From NCBI GenBank assembly GCA_029942065.1, contig JAPYTY010000049.1, positions 1 through 10,921 of the forward strand: 10,921 nucleotides of DNA. Direction: 5' to 3'. Each line of letters begins with the position of its first letter. Position 1 is the stretch's first letter. A model generated the notes under the pieces. It was not told the origin of the DNA. It saw only the letters and a list, made by a program, of their open reading frames with translations, and made no database searches. This document shows, piece by piece, positions 1 to 6,481 of the stretch. The stretch comes from Acidobacteriota bacterium (lineage in GTDB: Bacteria > Acidobacteriota > UBA6911 > RPQK01 > JADFOI01). Made by a program: the position numbers and the translations under genes.

Positions 1-1
1 G

Positions 2-1024
2 GGGAAAGCACATGAGGCCATCTCGGAAGTCCATACCGGGGACATCTGTGCCGTGCTCAAACTCAAGGAAACCAATACGGGAGACACTCTGGCGGAGCGA
101 GCGTTTGAAGGGCCTTTCAAGAGGGTGGAGTTCCCTGAGCAGGCCATCAGCTTTGCTATCGAGCCCAAATCGCGGGGCGACGAAGACAAGATGAGCCATG
201 CCATCGCGCGTCTGCTTGAAGAAGATCCTTCTCTGAGCTTTCGAAGAGATTCCGGGACCAAGGAATTTCTGTTAGCTGGAAGTGGGCAGCTTCACGTTGA
301 GGTGGCAGTGGGTAAGTTGAAGAAAAAGTTTGGTGTTGAAGTGTTGCTCAGGACTCCGAAGGTGGCGTATCGGGAAACCATTACCGGAAGGGCGGATGTG
401 CAGGGGAAACACAAGAAACAGACCGGTGGGCACGGTCAGTACGGTGATTGCAAGATCAAGGTGGAGCCTCGGGAGCGGGATGCTGGATTTGAGTTCGTCG
501 ATGAGATCTTCGGCGGATCGATTCCCAGAAACTACATTCCCGCCGTGGAGAAGGGAATCGTTGAATCTGCCGAGAAGGGATATCTGGCAGGTTTCCCGGT
601 GGTGGATTTCAAGGTCGTGCTGTATGACGGAAGTTATCACGATGTGGACTCCTCGGACATGGCCTTCAAGTTAGCCGGTTCGATGGCATTCAAAAAGGCC
701 ATGGAACGAGCCAAGCCGGTGCTTCTCGAGCCCATCATGAATGTTGAGGTTTATGTCCCGGAGGACAGTGCAGGAGATATTATTGGCGATTTGAATAGCC
801 GGCGGGGACGAATCCTTGGGATGGATGTGAAGGGACACAACCAGGTGATAGGCGCCCAGGTTCCGATGGCCGAAATGTTGAATTATGCCCCTACGCTCAC
901 TTCGTTGACGGGAGGGAGAGGGAACTTCCATATGGATCAATCCCACTATGACATCGTCCCGTCCCAGCTGGTCGAGCGCATCATCGAGAAAACCCAGGCT
1001 GACAAAGAGGCCAAGATCGACTGA
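2..1024 (+). CDS. fusA2: Elongation factor G-like GTPase (EF-G2 type), C-terminal part
   Basis: This is the 3' part of a translational GTPase of the EF-G family; the frame is open to the window edge, so the G domain and most of domain II lie outside. About 340 residues are visible. They cover the end of domain II (TNTGDTL), domain III (FPEQAISFAIEPKSRGDEDK, then GSGQLHVEV), domain IV (KHKKQTGGHGQYGDCKIKVE) and domain V (EPIMNVEVYVPEDSAGDIIG, then ILGMDVKG and APTLTSLTGGRG). Canonical EF-G catalyses ribosomal translocation in the cytosol. The HKKQTGGHGQYGD form of the domain IV motif, in place of the usual RQSGGRGQYGH, points to the paralogous EF-G2 group, whose exact role is less certain. It ends with TGA 50 bp before lgt on the same strand. 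The family call is firm; the EF-G versus EF-G2 assignment rests on remembered motif differences. Confidence 0.93.
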   Translation, partial: GKAHEAISEVHTGDICAVLKLKETNTGDTLAERAFEGPFKRVEFPEQAISFAIEPKSRGDEDKMSHAIARLLEEDPSLSFRRDSGTKEFLLAGSGQLHVEVAVGKLKKKFGVEVLLRTPKVAYRETITGRADVQGKHKKQTGGHGQYGDCKIKVEPRERDAGFEFVDEIFGGSIPRNYIPAVEKGIVESAEKGYLAGFPVVDFKVVLYDGSYHDVDSSDMAFKLAGSMAFKKAMERAKPVLLEPIMNVEVYVPEDSAGDIIGDLNSRRGRILGMDVKGHNQVIGAQVPMAEMLNYAPTLTSLTGGRGNFHMDQSHYDIVPSQLVERIIEKTQADKEAKID

Positions 1025-1074
1025 TGGTGCCGGGCTTTCAAGGTACAAACACACGGCCGTAGCGAGCAGACGTC

Positions 1075-1878
1075 ATGTTCCCACGACTTTTAGAACTTGG
1101 CCCCATCACGCTGCATACCTATGGTCTGCTTCTGGCCACAGCCTATCTCACATCAATAATGCTGGCGTCGCGTTTGGCTGCAAAAGAGGGTGTGTCGGCC
1201 GATCGTGTCTGGGACCTGGGACTGGTGGTCATCATCTCTGCCCTGGCCGGGGCCAAACTGCTGCTGGTGCTCACTGATCTGGGAGGTTATTGGGCTCAGC
1301 CTTCGCGGTTGGTGTCGGTGGAGTTCTGGCAGGCCGGGGGTGTTTACTACGGGGGTTTCATCGGGGCTGTAGCGGGAGCCGCCCTGTGGGTGTCAAGATC
1401 CCCGAATCTCAGGTTCTGGACCATCGCTGATGGGGCCGCGCCGGCCATCGCTCTGGGACAGTCGATTGGACGGTTGGGCTGTTTTGCAGCAGGGTGTGAT
1501 TATGGGACGGCAACGACTTTGCCGTGGGCAGTGACCTTTACCAGCGAATATGCCCACCAGCACATCGGTGTTCCCCTCAATGTGGCCCTTCACCCCACTC
1601 AATTATATGAGTCGGGAACAACTTTCCTGATCTTCTGGATCCTACTCGGGATCTACAAGAAAAGACGCTTCACCGGCCAGGTCTTTTTTTCCTATCTGCT
1701 GCTTTACGGGGCGACCCGTTTTGGGCTGGAATTTTTCCGAGGGGACCTGGGTCGGGGATTCGTTTTCGGAGGACTGCTGTCCACCTCACAGTTCATTAGC
1801 CTGCTGATCGTGCCTGTAGGGATCGCGGGTCTCATCTATTTTTACAATCGCCCCCAGGTAGCTTCCCGGCGTGTCTGA
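1075..1878 (+). CDS. lgt: Prolipoprotein diacylglyceryl transferase
   Basis: Lgt is an inner-membrane enzyme that moves a diacylglyceryl group from phosphatidylglycerol to the lipobox cysteine of prolipoproteins, the first step of lipoprotein maturation. The 267-residue product has the usual length and many hydrophobic segments. Residues 9-20 (GPITLHTYGLLL) match the typical N-terminus. The signature region is IGRLGCFAAGCDYG (131-144) with the key Arg133. HPTQLYES (173-180) and GATRFGLEFFRGD (212-224), with Arg215 and Glu219, are also conserved. The signature is divergent: the usual GRxGNF(I/L)N is GRLGCFAAGC, and the HGG motif is YYGG (91-94). These look like a variant subfamily and not damage, because the rest is intact. 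The ATG start fits the family N-terminus, but its ribosome binding site is weak (GAGCAG). The end overlaps the next gene by 8 bp, which suggests translational coupling. Confidence 0.95.
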   Translation: MFPRLLELGPITLHTYGLLLATAYLTSIMLASRLAAKEGVSADRVWDLGLVVIISALAGAKLLLVLTDLGGYWAQPSRLVSVEFWQAGGVYYGGFIGAVAGAALWVSRSPNLRFWTIADGAAPAIALGQSIGRLGCFAAGCDYGTATTLPWAVTFTSEYAHQHIGVPLNVALHPTQLYESGTTFLIFWILLGIYKKRRFTGQVFFSYLLLYGATRFGLEFFRGDLGRGFVFGGLLSTSQFISLLIVPVGIAGLIYFYNRPQVASRRV

Positions 1879-2812
1879 GCGGATCACTGTGACGGTCGAC
1901 TTAGGCGAGTCGGGCCATCGACTCGACCTTTTTCTCTCCCACAAGTTCGAGCGGTTCAGTCGCAGTGTTCTCCAGCGGTGGATTGATTTCGGTCATGTCA
2001 CAGTCCAGGGAAAAAAGAGCAAATCCAATCATAAGGTCCGTTCGGGAGAGGAAATCGTGATTGTTCCTCCACCTCCCGAACCTGTTCGACTGGTTCCCGA
2101 GGCGATTCCATTCACGATCGTCCATGAAGACGACACCCTGGTGGTGGTCGACAAGCCGGCCGGTTTGGTGGTTCATCCCGGGACCGGCAATCGACAGGGT
2201 ACGCTGGCCAACGCGCTGCTTCATCATTTTCAGTCGATCAGTCGGAGTGAGACCATCCGCCCAGGGATCGTTCATCGGCTGGATAAGGCGACCTCCGGGC
2301 TCATGGTGGTGGCCAAAAATGACCAGGCCCATGAATTTTTGGCCCAGCAGTTCAAGACCCGGCAGGTTCAGAAACGCTATTTGGCGCTGGTCTATGGGTG
2401 CGTCAAGGAAGCGGAAGGGATCATCGATGTGTCGCTGGGGAGGGATCCTTTCGTCCGCACCAAGATATCAACTCGCAGTCGACGTGCCCGCAAAGCCCTC
2501 ACTCGCTACGAGACGATACGCAACTATCGAGATTTCAGCTACCTTCGCATCTATCCCCACACGGGGAGAACGCATCAGATTCGCGTTCACTTTCAGCATC
2601 TGGGGCATCCGGTTGTAGGGGATGAGACGTATGGCGGGAAGGCGATTCAACGGGTTCAGGATCCGGAACTGGCCGAGTTCATCCAGGCTCTCAACCGGTA
2701 CTTTCTTCATGCCGAGTCTCTGGCCTTTGTTCACCCGGACACGGGAGAGAAGGTGTCTTTTGAGATACCGCTCCCGGAGGAACTTGCCGAGCTCCTGCAT
2801 GTTTTGAAATAA
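1871..2812 (+). CDS. rluD: RluA/RluD-family pseudouridine synthase
   Basis: This enzyme converts specific uridines to pseudouridine, in RluD mainly in helix 69 of 23S rRNA. The 313-residue product has an N-terminal S4-like RNA-binding domain (about residues 15-65, with RLDLFLSHKF and VTVQGKKSK) followed by the RluA-type catalytic domain. HEDDTLVVVDKPAGLVVHPG (85-104) is a family hallmark. GIVHRLDKATSGLMVVAKN (132-150) contains the catalytic Asp138. HTGRTHQIRVHFQHLGHPVV near residues 231-250 is the third conserved block. It starts with GTG at 1871, inside the end of lgt, a start that keeps the whole S4 domain. Nothing is missing. RluD and RluC are hard to separate by eye: the family is certain, the rRNA target is inferred from the S4 domain and length. 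Confidence 0.92.
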   Translation: MSERITVTVDLGESGHRLDLFLSHKFERFSRSVLQRWIDFGHVTVQGKKSKSNHKVRSGEEIVIVPPPPEPVRLVPEAIPFTIVHEDDTLVVVDKPAGLVVHPGTGNRQGTLANALLHHFQSISRSETIRPGIVHRLDKATSGLMVVAKNDQAHEFLAQQFKTRQVQKRYLALVYGCVKEAEGIIDVSLGRDPFVRTKISTRSRRARKALTRYETIRNYRDFSYLRIYPHTGRTHQIRVHFQHLGHPVVGDETYGGKAIQRVQDPELAEFIQALNRYFLHAESLAFVHPDTGEKVSFEIPLPEELAELLHVLK

Positions 2813-2821
2813 TAGGGAGCA

Positions 2822-3814
2822 ATGAGGGCCTTTAACCCGACGCTGCTGGTCACCTTTCCGCTCTTGGTCTTTGTGGCGGTTCTGCCGCCTCAGGATGCTG
2901 AGGCGGAGCAGGACGTCCCTTTCAGAGTCGAGGTGGATGCCGTCAACGTGTTAACGACGGTTCACGATAAGGACACCCGCAAGTTCGTGACCGATCTTAC
3001 CAAGGATGATTTCGAGGTTTACGAAGACGGGGTCCTTCAGTCTATAACCAATTTCACCCAGCAAATTGACCTTCCGTTGACGATTGGACTCTGTATGGAT
3101 ACGAGTTCAAGTGTCCGACTCAAGCTGGCCTTTGAAAAGGAAGCTGCGGTGGACTTTCTCTATACCGTGATGCGTCCATTTGACCGGGTGGCACTGGTCG
3201 AGTTCGATACGGGAGTGACGCTGATCCACGACTTCACCTCCAATCCCAATCTGCTGGTCCGGGAAATCGAGCAGTTGAAGGCGGGCGGTGGGACCTCACT
3301 TTATGATGCGATCTATCTGGTTTCAGAACAGAAGATGATCAATCAACCCGGTCGCAAAACGGTGGTCATTCTCTCTGATGGTGCCGATCTCACCAGCAAA
3401 CACACGTTTGAAGAGACTCTGCGCATGGCCTACCAGGCGGAGGTCACCATCTATGCCATCAGCACCACACGGTTTGGAGCAGACGTCGATCATGAAGGAG
3501 ACAACGCGCTCAAACAGTTGGCTGAAAGTACCGGGGGCCGGGTCTTTTTCCCCTATTCCACCAGTCAGCTCACGGAGGCCTTCCAGGAAGTCGATCAAGA
3601 ACTGCGCAGTCAGTACAACCTTACCTATGTGCCCACCAACAAGAGGAAGAACAGCGAGTTCCGGGAAATCAAAATCAAGGTATCTCGTGATTCCGTGAAT
3701 ATTCGCCACCGAAGGGGCTACTTTGCTCCGGGAGAGGATAGTTCGGGTCTTTTCAATGGCGGGTTCTGGGCAGTGATCCGGGCTTTTTTGGACCATGCCT
3801 GGACCATTTCCTGA
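2822..3814 (+). CDS. Secreted VWA-domain protein (VWFA-related Acidobacterial type)
   Basis: This is a 330-residue exported protein. Residues 1-28 form a signal peptide: Arg2, a hydrophobic core LLVTFPLLVFVAVLP, then a likely AEA-EQ cleavage. A short N-terminal domain with FVTDLTKDDFEVYEDG (55-70) is typical of the acidobacterial VWFA-related family. It leads into a von Willebrand A domain whose metal-binding (MIDAS) residues are intact: DTSSS at 93-97, Thr158 in GGGTS, and Asp186 in LSDGAD. The domain ends around RHRRGYFAPG (296-304), where relatives usually stop; about 25 further residues run antisense to the 3' end of the convergent glycosyltransferase gene. Start choice is clear: GGGAG at 2815-2819 lies just before the ATG, 9 bp after the rluD stop. 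Likely role is protein or ligand binding outside the cytoplasmic membrane; the partner is unknown. Confidence 0.9.
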   Translation: MRAFNPTLLVTFPLLVFVAVLPPQDAEAEQDVPFRVEVDAVNVLTTVHDKDTRKFVTDLTKDDFEVYEDGVLQSITNFTQQIDLPLTIGLCMDTSSSVRLKLAFEKEAAVDFLYTVMRPFDRVALVEFDTGVTLIHDFTSNPNLLVREIEQLKAGGGTSLYDAIYLVSEQKMINQPGRKTVVILSDGADLTSKHTFEETLRMAYQAEVTIYAISTTRFGADVDHEGDNALKQLAESTGGRVFFPYSTSQLTEAFQEVDQELRSQYNLTYVPTNKRKNSEFREIKIKVSRDSVNIRHRRGYFAPGEDSSGLFNGGFWAVIRAFLDHAWTIS

Positions 3815-4605
3815 TATTCCCCAGCTTCAGCCCACTTCTTGCGATTGGTGAATGCACTGGCCAGAATGCGGGCTTTTTCGGCAATCTGACGGGCCGTCCA
3901 GTCCGCTTGCTGAGGCGTGAGATCTCCGGAAGAGTAGGTTTTGATCATGGCCTGGACCCGATACCGATCCAGGCCCCACAAGCTCCGGGATAGCTGGTCC
4001 GCGTGTCCCCCGATTTTGACGATCAGGGGTTCCTCCAGAAAAAGGATAGGGTGGCGGGAGGAGATCCTCAGCCACATCTCATAGTCTTCGCATACGGGAA
4101 GACTCACATCGAAAAAGCCGACTTGCTGGAAAACGCTTCGGTGAAGCATGATCGAACTGGGGCTGATAATGCACAGTGGCAGGCAGCGGTGATAGATCCA
4201 TCCCCTGTACTTGCGGTGAATCTTTTTGGGATTGACCCTCCGGCCTTTTCGAATCCAGGTTTCATCGGTATAAACGACCCGATACTGGGGATGGCGCTCC
4301 AGCACCTCCAGTTGCCTCTGCAGCTTGGTCGGTTCCCATTGGTCGTCGCTGTCCAAAAAGCTGATCCAGGGGAAGTGGGAGAGTTGAATGCCGGTGTTTC
4401 GGGCACAACTCACTCCCTGGTTTCGCTGGTACAGGTAATAAATACGCGGATCATCGAACTTGCGGAGGGTTTTCCAGCTATCATCATCGGAGCCGTCATC
4501 CACCACCAGTAATTCCCATTCCTTGAAAGTCTGGTTCACCACCGACTCGACGGCCTGTTCCAGAAACGAGTGTCGGTTAAAGGTTGGAAGAACGATGCTG
4601 ACCAA
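3718..4605 (-). CDS. Family 2 glycosyltransferase
   Basis: This is a GT-A fold glycosyltransferase of 295 residues that probably transfers a sugar from a nucleotide-sugar during surface polysaccharide or glycolipid assembly. The fold shows VSIVLPTFNR (2-11), the nucleotide-binding VVDDGSDDDSW (34-44), the DxD metal site as FLDSDDQWEP (83-92), and the acceptor-side motif CEDYEMWLR (172-180). GGHADQLSRS (199-208) is common in this subgroup. There is no membrane segment, so it is probably cytosolic or peripheral. The only start available is TTG at 4605, because an in-frame TAA lies six bases upstream; no good ribosome binding site is seen. The N-terminus nevertheless aligns with where family members normally begin, so at most a few residues are lost. 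The last 32 codons overlap the end of the VWA gene. The sugar and acceptor cannot be read from the sequence. Confidence 0.88.
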   Translation of the reverse strand: MVSIVLPTFNRHSFLEQAVESVVNQTFKEWELLVVDDGSDDDSWKTLRKFDDPRIYYLYQRNQGVSCARNTGIQLSHFPWISFLDSDDQWEPTKLQRQLEVLERHPQYRVVYTDETWIRKGRRVNPKKIHRKYRGWIYHRCLPLCIISPSSIMLHRSVFQQVGFFDVSLPVCEDYEMWLRISSRHPILFLEEPLIVKIGGHADQLSRSLWGLDRYRVQAMIKTYSSGDLTPQQADWTARQIAEKARILASAFTNRKKWAEAGEYQEMVQAWSKKARITAQNPPLKRPELSSPGAK

Positions 4606-4611
4606 GAAGGG

Positions 4612-4701
4612 TTAGCTTGCGCCTCTGTCGAAGTGGACCACGCCGGTAGGGAACTTCTTTTTCTTACGACGGCTGAACTTGTTCTTGTACATCGCCTGAT
4701 C
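4612..4701 (-). pseudogene. Possible GGDEF-domain C-terminal remnant
   Basis: The minus-strand frame reads DQAMYKNKFSRRKKKKFP and stops with TAA at 4612-4614. The segment DQAMYKNK followed by a basic stretch closely resembles the last helix of GGDEF diguanylate cyclase domains (typically ADQAMYxAKxxGRN). Nothing recognisable as GGDEF lies upstream: the frame runs on into AT-rich sequence that has neither the catalytic GG(D/E)EF motif nor the inhibitory RxxD site. If real, it is a fragment left by deletion. Its stop is only six bases before the TTG of the downstream glycosyltransferase, so the two may once have been coupled. The evidence is one short motif, so a chance match is possible. Confidence 0.35.
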
Positions 4702-4703
4702 AA

Positions 4704-4734
4704 CTACCATCATAGATGATACTAAATATGGTAG
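4704..4734. repeat. Inverted repeat, 7-bp arms
   Basis: CTACCAT (4704-4710) is matched by ATGGTAG (4728-4734) with a 17-base loop. It is short and could be fortuitous. It matters mainly as the first of three inverted repeats inside the AT-rich junction. Confidence 0.4.
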
Positions 4735-4767
4735 GTGAAGTTCCAGATTCAACCCCAAAATAATAGG

Positions 4768-4800
4768 TTGTTTAGGCGAACTAATACAGCACCTAAACAA
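4768..4800. repeat. Inverted repeat, 9-bp perfect arms
   Basis: TTGTTTAGG (4768-4776) is matched exactly by CCTAAACAA (4792-4800) around a 15-base loop. There is no run of T after either arm, so it is not a typical intrinsic terminator. It could be a protein-binding dyad or a decayed terminal repeat. Confidence 0.6.
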
Positions 4801-4867
4801 GAAGGCACACCCTTAATAATAGGCGCGCAAGCAGTAGTGGCTCTCCAGATCTTCGAATATGCGCAAA

Positions 4868-4923
4868 GGTGGTCCTGGTAGGCTAGATTCTCTCTCTAGC
4901 CTACTCATGAGGACTTAGTCACC
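4868..4923. repeat. Long nested imperfect hairpin
   Basis: Three arm pairs are nested in order: GGTG (4868-4871) with CACC (4920-4923), GTCCT (4872-4876) with AGGAC (4910-4914), and TAGGCTAGA (4879-4887) with TCTAGCCTA (4895-4903). Together they give 18 base pairs with a 7-base loop, an asymmetric GG/CTCATG internal loop and a TTAGT bulge. This is the strongest potential secondary structure in the window. No U-tract follows, so a simple terminator is unlikely. Confidence 0.6.
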
Positions 4924-4983
4924 CCAATAAACAATAGAAAGACATCATTTTCTCCTTCTTTTTATTCAAATCCGTCTAAAAAC

Positions 4984-6039
4984 ACTCCGCTCCTTCGGTT
5001 CGAAATCTTGCAGAGCCGGTCGATGAGTTTGAGAAAGGGAGGGACCAGTGGAGTGGCGCCGAGTCTGCCCCCGGTGCCGCTGCAGGCTAATGGTGCGCCG
5101 AACCATGCGAATGTTTCCTCCCACGTCGCTCTCACCAAGCAGATCGTGAATATCGCTGACATCTACAAGGCTGAAGGCTTCGACTTCAGCGGAGCCCAGA
5201 GCTACGATTCCTCGATCGGCTATCGGACCAAGTCGATGCTGGTGATTCCCATGAAGGATCATGAGTCCGAGGTGATCGGAGTCCTGCAGCTGGTCAATGC
5301 CATGGATCCGGATACCAAGGATATGATGCCCTTTAATCCCGACCGGATAGACTCGGTCGCTTCCTTGGCTTCACAGGCCGCGGTGGCCTTGACCAATCGG
5401 CACCTGATCGAGGATCTCACCGACGCCAAGCAGCGAATTGAAGAGGCACATCTGGATACCGTCCAGCGGCTGGCCATCGTGGCCGAATACAAGGACGAGG
5501 ATACGGCCATTCACATCAAACGCATGAGCCGGTACTGTGCCGTCCTGGCCCGCGGGCTCAAACTGTCTCGCAAGCAGGTGGAGATCGTGCTTCATGCCAG
5601 CCCCATGCATGACGTGGGGAAGATCGGCATTCCAGATGCTGTGCTGTGTAAGCCGGGCAAGCTCAATGAGGAGGAGTGGGAAATCATGAAATAGCACCCC
5701 ATCATGGGGGCGCAGATCCTCAGCGGATCGGAGTCGGAGCTTCTTCAAGCAGGCCAGGCAATCGCCCTGACCCACCACGAGAAATGGGACGGCAGTGGAT
5801 ACCCGAACGGGCTGGAAAAAGAAGATATTCCCCTGCTGGGACGTGTTTGTGCGGTAGCCGACGTCTTTGATGCACTCACCAGCAAAAGGCCTTATAAGGA
5901 GGCCTTTTCCGATGAGAAGGCCTTCGAGATTCTCAACCAAGGCAGGGAGAGCCACTTCGACACTCATATATTGGATGTGTTTTTTGAGTGCCGGGATGAA
6001 ATCCTGGCGATCAAAGAAGCCTTTGGCCAGGAAAACTGA
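4984..6039 (+). pseudogene. GAF-HD-GYP phosphodiesterase gene, 5'-truncated and interrupted by TAG
   Basis: HD-GYP proteins hydrolyse cyclic-di-GMP; here the catalytic domain follows a GAF sensor. GAF homology starts abruptly near 4990 (LLRFEILQSRSMSLRKGGTS) and continues through NHANVSSHVALT, EGFDFSGAQSYD and EVIGVLQLVNAMDP, so the first half of the GAF domain is missing. The only early in-frame starts are TTG 5008 and ATG 5023, both inside the domain. The HD part is intact: HIKRMSRY, then MHDVGKIGIPD and KPGKLNEEEWEIMK. It then meets TAG at 5692-5694. The same frame continues without a gap into HPIMGAQILSGSESELLQ, THHEKWDGSGYPNGL (the GYP motif) and VFDALTSKRPYKEAF, ending at TGA 6037-6039. 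Relatives have a sense codon at the TAG; CAG to TAG is one plausible single-base route. The codons around it look normal, so the break is recent, a sequencing error or, less likely, read through. With both defects the gene is probably not functional. Confidence 0.88.
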
Positions 6040-6075
6040 GCCTCTCCGTCACCCGAACCCATGCTGAACCGGGCC

Positions 6076-6089
6076 AGCCGATTCCGGCT
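6076..6089. repeat. Small hairpin at the end of the minus-strand small ORF
   Basis: AGCCG (6076-6080), loop ATTC, CGGCT (6085-6089). On the minus strand it begins within the TAG stop of the 42-codon ORF. Stem of five pairs and no T-run, so only a weak terminator candidate. Confidence 0.3.
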
Positions 6090-6216
6090 AGGACAGGGTG
6101 ATGACAATCTGGTCGACCGGGCACCCCGAGATCAACAGGGAAACAATCCCGCAGAAAGTCAGGAACACGATCGTCATGGATGGATTCTTCGGTAGATGCC
6201 TATGCGCGAAAGCCAT
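6088..6216 (-). CDS. Possible 42-residue lipoprotein-like small ORF
   Basis: Starting at ATG 6214-6216 the minus strand encodes 42 residues. The first 13 are polar and basic (MAFAHRHLPKNPS). Then comes a hydrophobic stretch, MTIVFLTFCGIVSLLISGC, that ends in a good lipobox (LISGC, Cys32), and finally ten residues PVDQIVITLS before TAG. An alternative start is the internal Met14 (codon 6175-6177), which gives a 29-residue peptide with GAAGA about 8 bases upstream. The layout is that of a lipoprotein signal peptide with almost no mature protein, so it may be a tiny lipoprotein, the truncated start of a longer gene, or chance. No family was recognised. Lipoproteins of this kind would be substrates for the Lgt encoded elsewhere in the window. 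Confidence 0.3.
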   Translation of the reverse strand: MAFAHRHLPKNPSMTIVFLTFCGIVSLLISGCPVDQIVITLS

Positions 6217-6456
6217 ACTTCGTTGCCTGGGTCAACCGCACGTTTTGTGCCAGAATCAGGCCCGGCCGGAAAAGGATGGCATAAGCATGCTAGGAGTCGC
6301 CAGTTATGGAGATTCAGAGGTTTGGGAACAGTTCTCAATGGTTCGGGAGCCTGTCTACGGTCGTTAACAAAATAGGTGGAAAATCAAGGCCCGGATCCAT
6401 TTCGGGCTGAATCCATTAACTGTCCTGATCCGCTTGAGAAACGAGGCATTAAATGG

Positions 6457-6476
6457 CTGAGAGACCCTCGTCTCAG
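6457..6476. promoter_or_regulatory. Inverted repeat touching the PilZ ribosome binding site
   Basis: CTGAGA (6457-6462) can pair with TCTCAG (6471-6476), or alternatively GAGAC (6461-6465) with GTCTC (6470-6474). The right arm runs into AGG (6475-6477), the likely Shine-Dalgarno of the gene starting at 6482. A hairpin here could hide the ribosome binding site. The arms are short, so a regulatory role is only a suggestion. Confidence 0.3.
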
Positions 6477-6481
6477 GTAAA

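Larger units (their letters stand above)
4702..4985. other. AT-rich, hairpin-rich junction without a recognisable gene
   Basis: About 280 bp between the possible GGDEF remnant and the truncated GAF-HD-GYP gene. It is clearly more AT-rich than both flanks, has stops in the frames checked and contains three separate inverted repeats (listed individually). A 9-bp direct repeat AATAATAGG occurs at 4759-4767 and 4816-4824. No transposase, integrase, tRNA or terminal target-site duplication was recognised. It may be a deletion scar, the remains of a small mobile element, or a structured intergenic region. Confidence 0.5.
6040..6480. other. Long spacer between the HD-GYP pseudogene and the PilZ gene
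   Basis: About 440 bp with no clearly real gene on the plus strand. It holds the small minus-strand ORF at 6088-6216, a weak hairpin at 6076-6089, another at 6389-6407 (GCCCG/CGGGC, 9-base loop) and the repeat before the PilZ start. No good promoter pair was found for the PilZ gene. Confidence 0.5.

Noticed and set aside
4612..4800. Full 62-codon minus-strand ORF as an intact gene
   Set aside because: Only the last 30 codons resemble anything (a GGDEF end); the first half is AT-rich junction sequence without motif or ribosome binding site.
4868..4925. Hammerhead ribozyme-like layout (GTC, hairpin, CTCATGAG, GACTTAGTC) on the plus strand
   Set aside because: The conserved CUGAUGA core reads CTCATGA and the required GAAA segment is absent; stem I would also need four unpaired bases next to the cleavage site. 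The reverse strand fails the core as well.
4702..4985. Insertion sequence or attachment site at the junction
   Set aside because: No transposase or integrase fragment, no matching outer terminal repeats and no target duplication were found; the inverted repeats differ from each other.
6098..6367. 89-codon plus-strand ORF
   Set aside because: No recognisable motif, no ribosome binding site and irregular composition; it also lies opposite the small lipoprotein-like frame.
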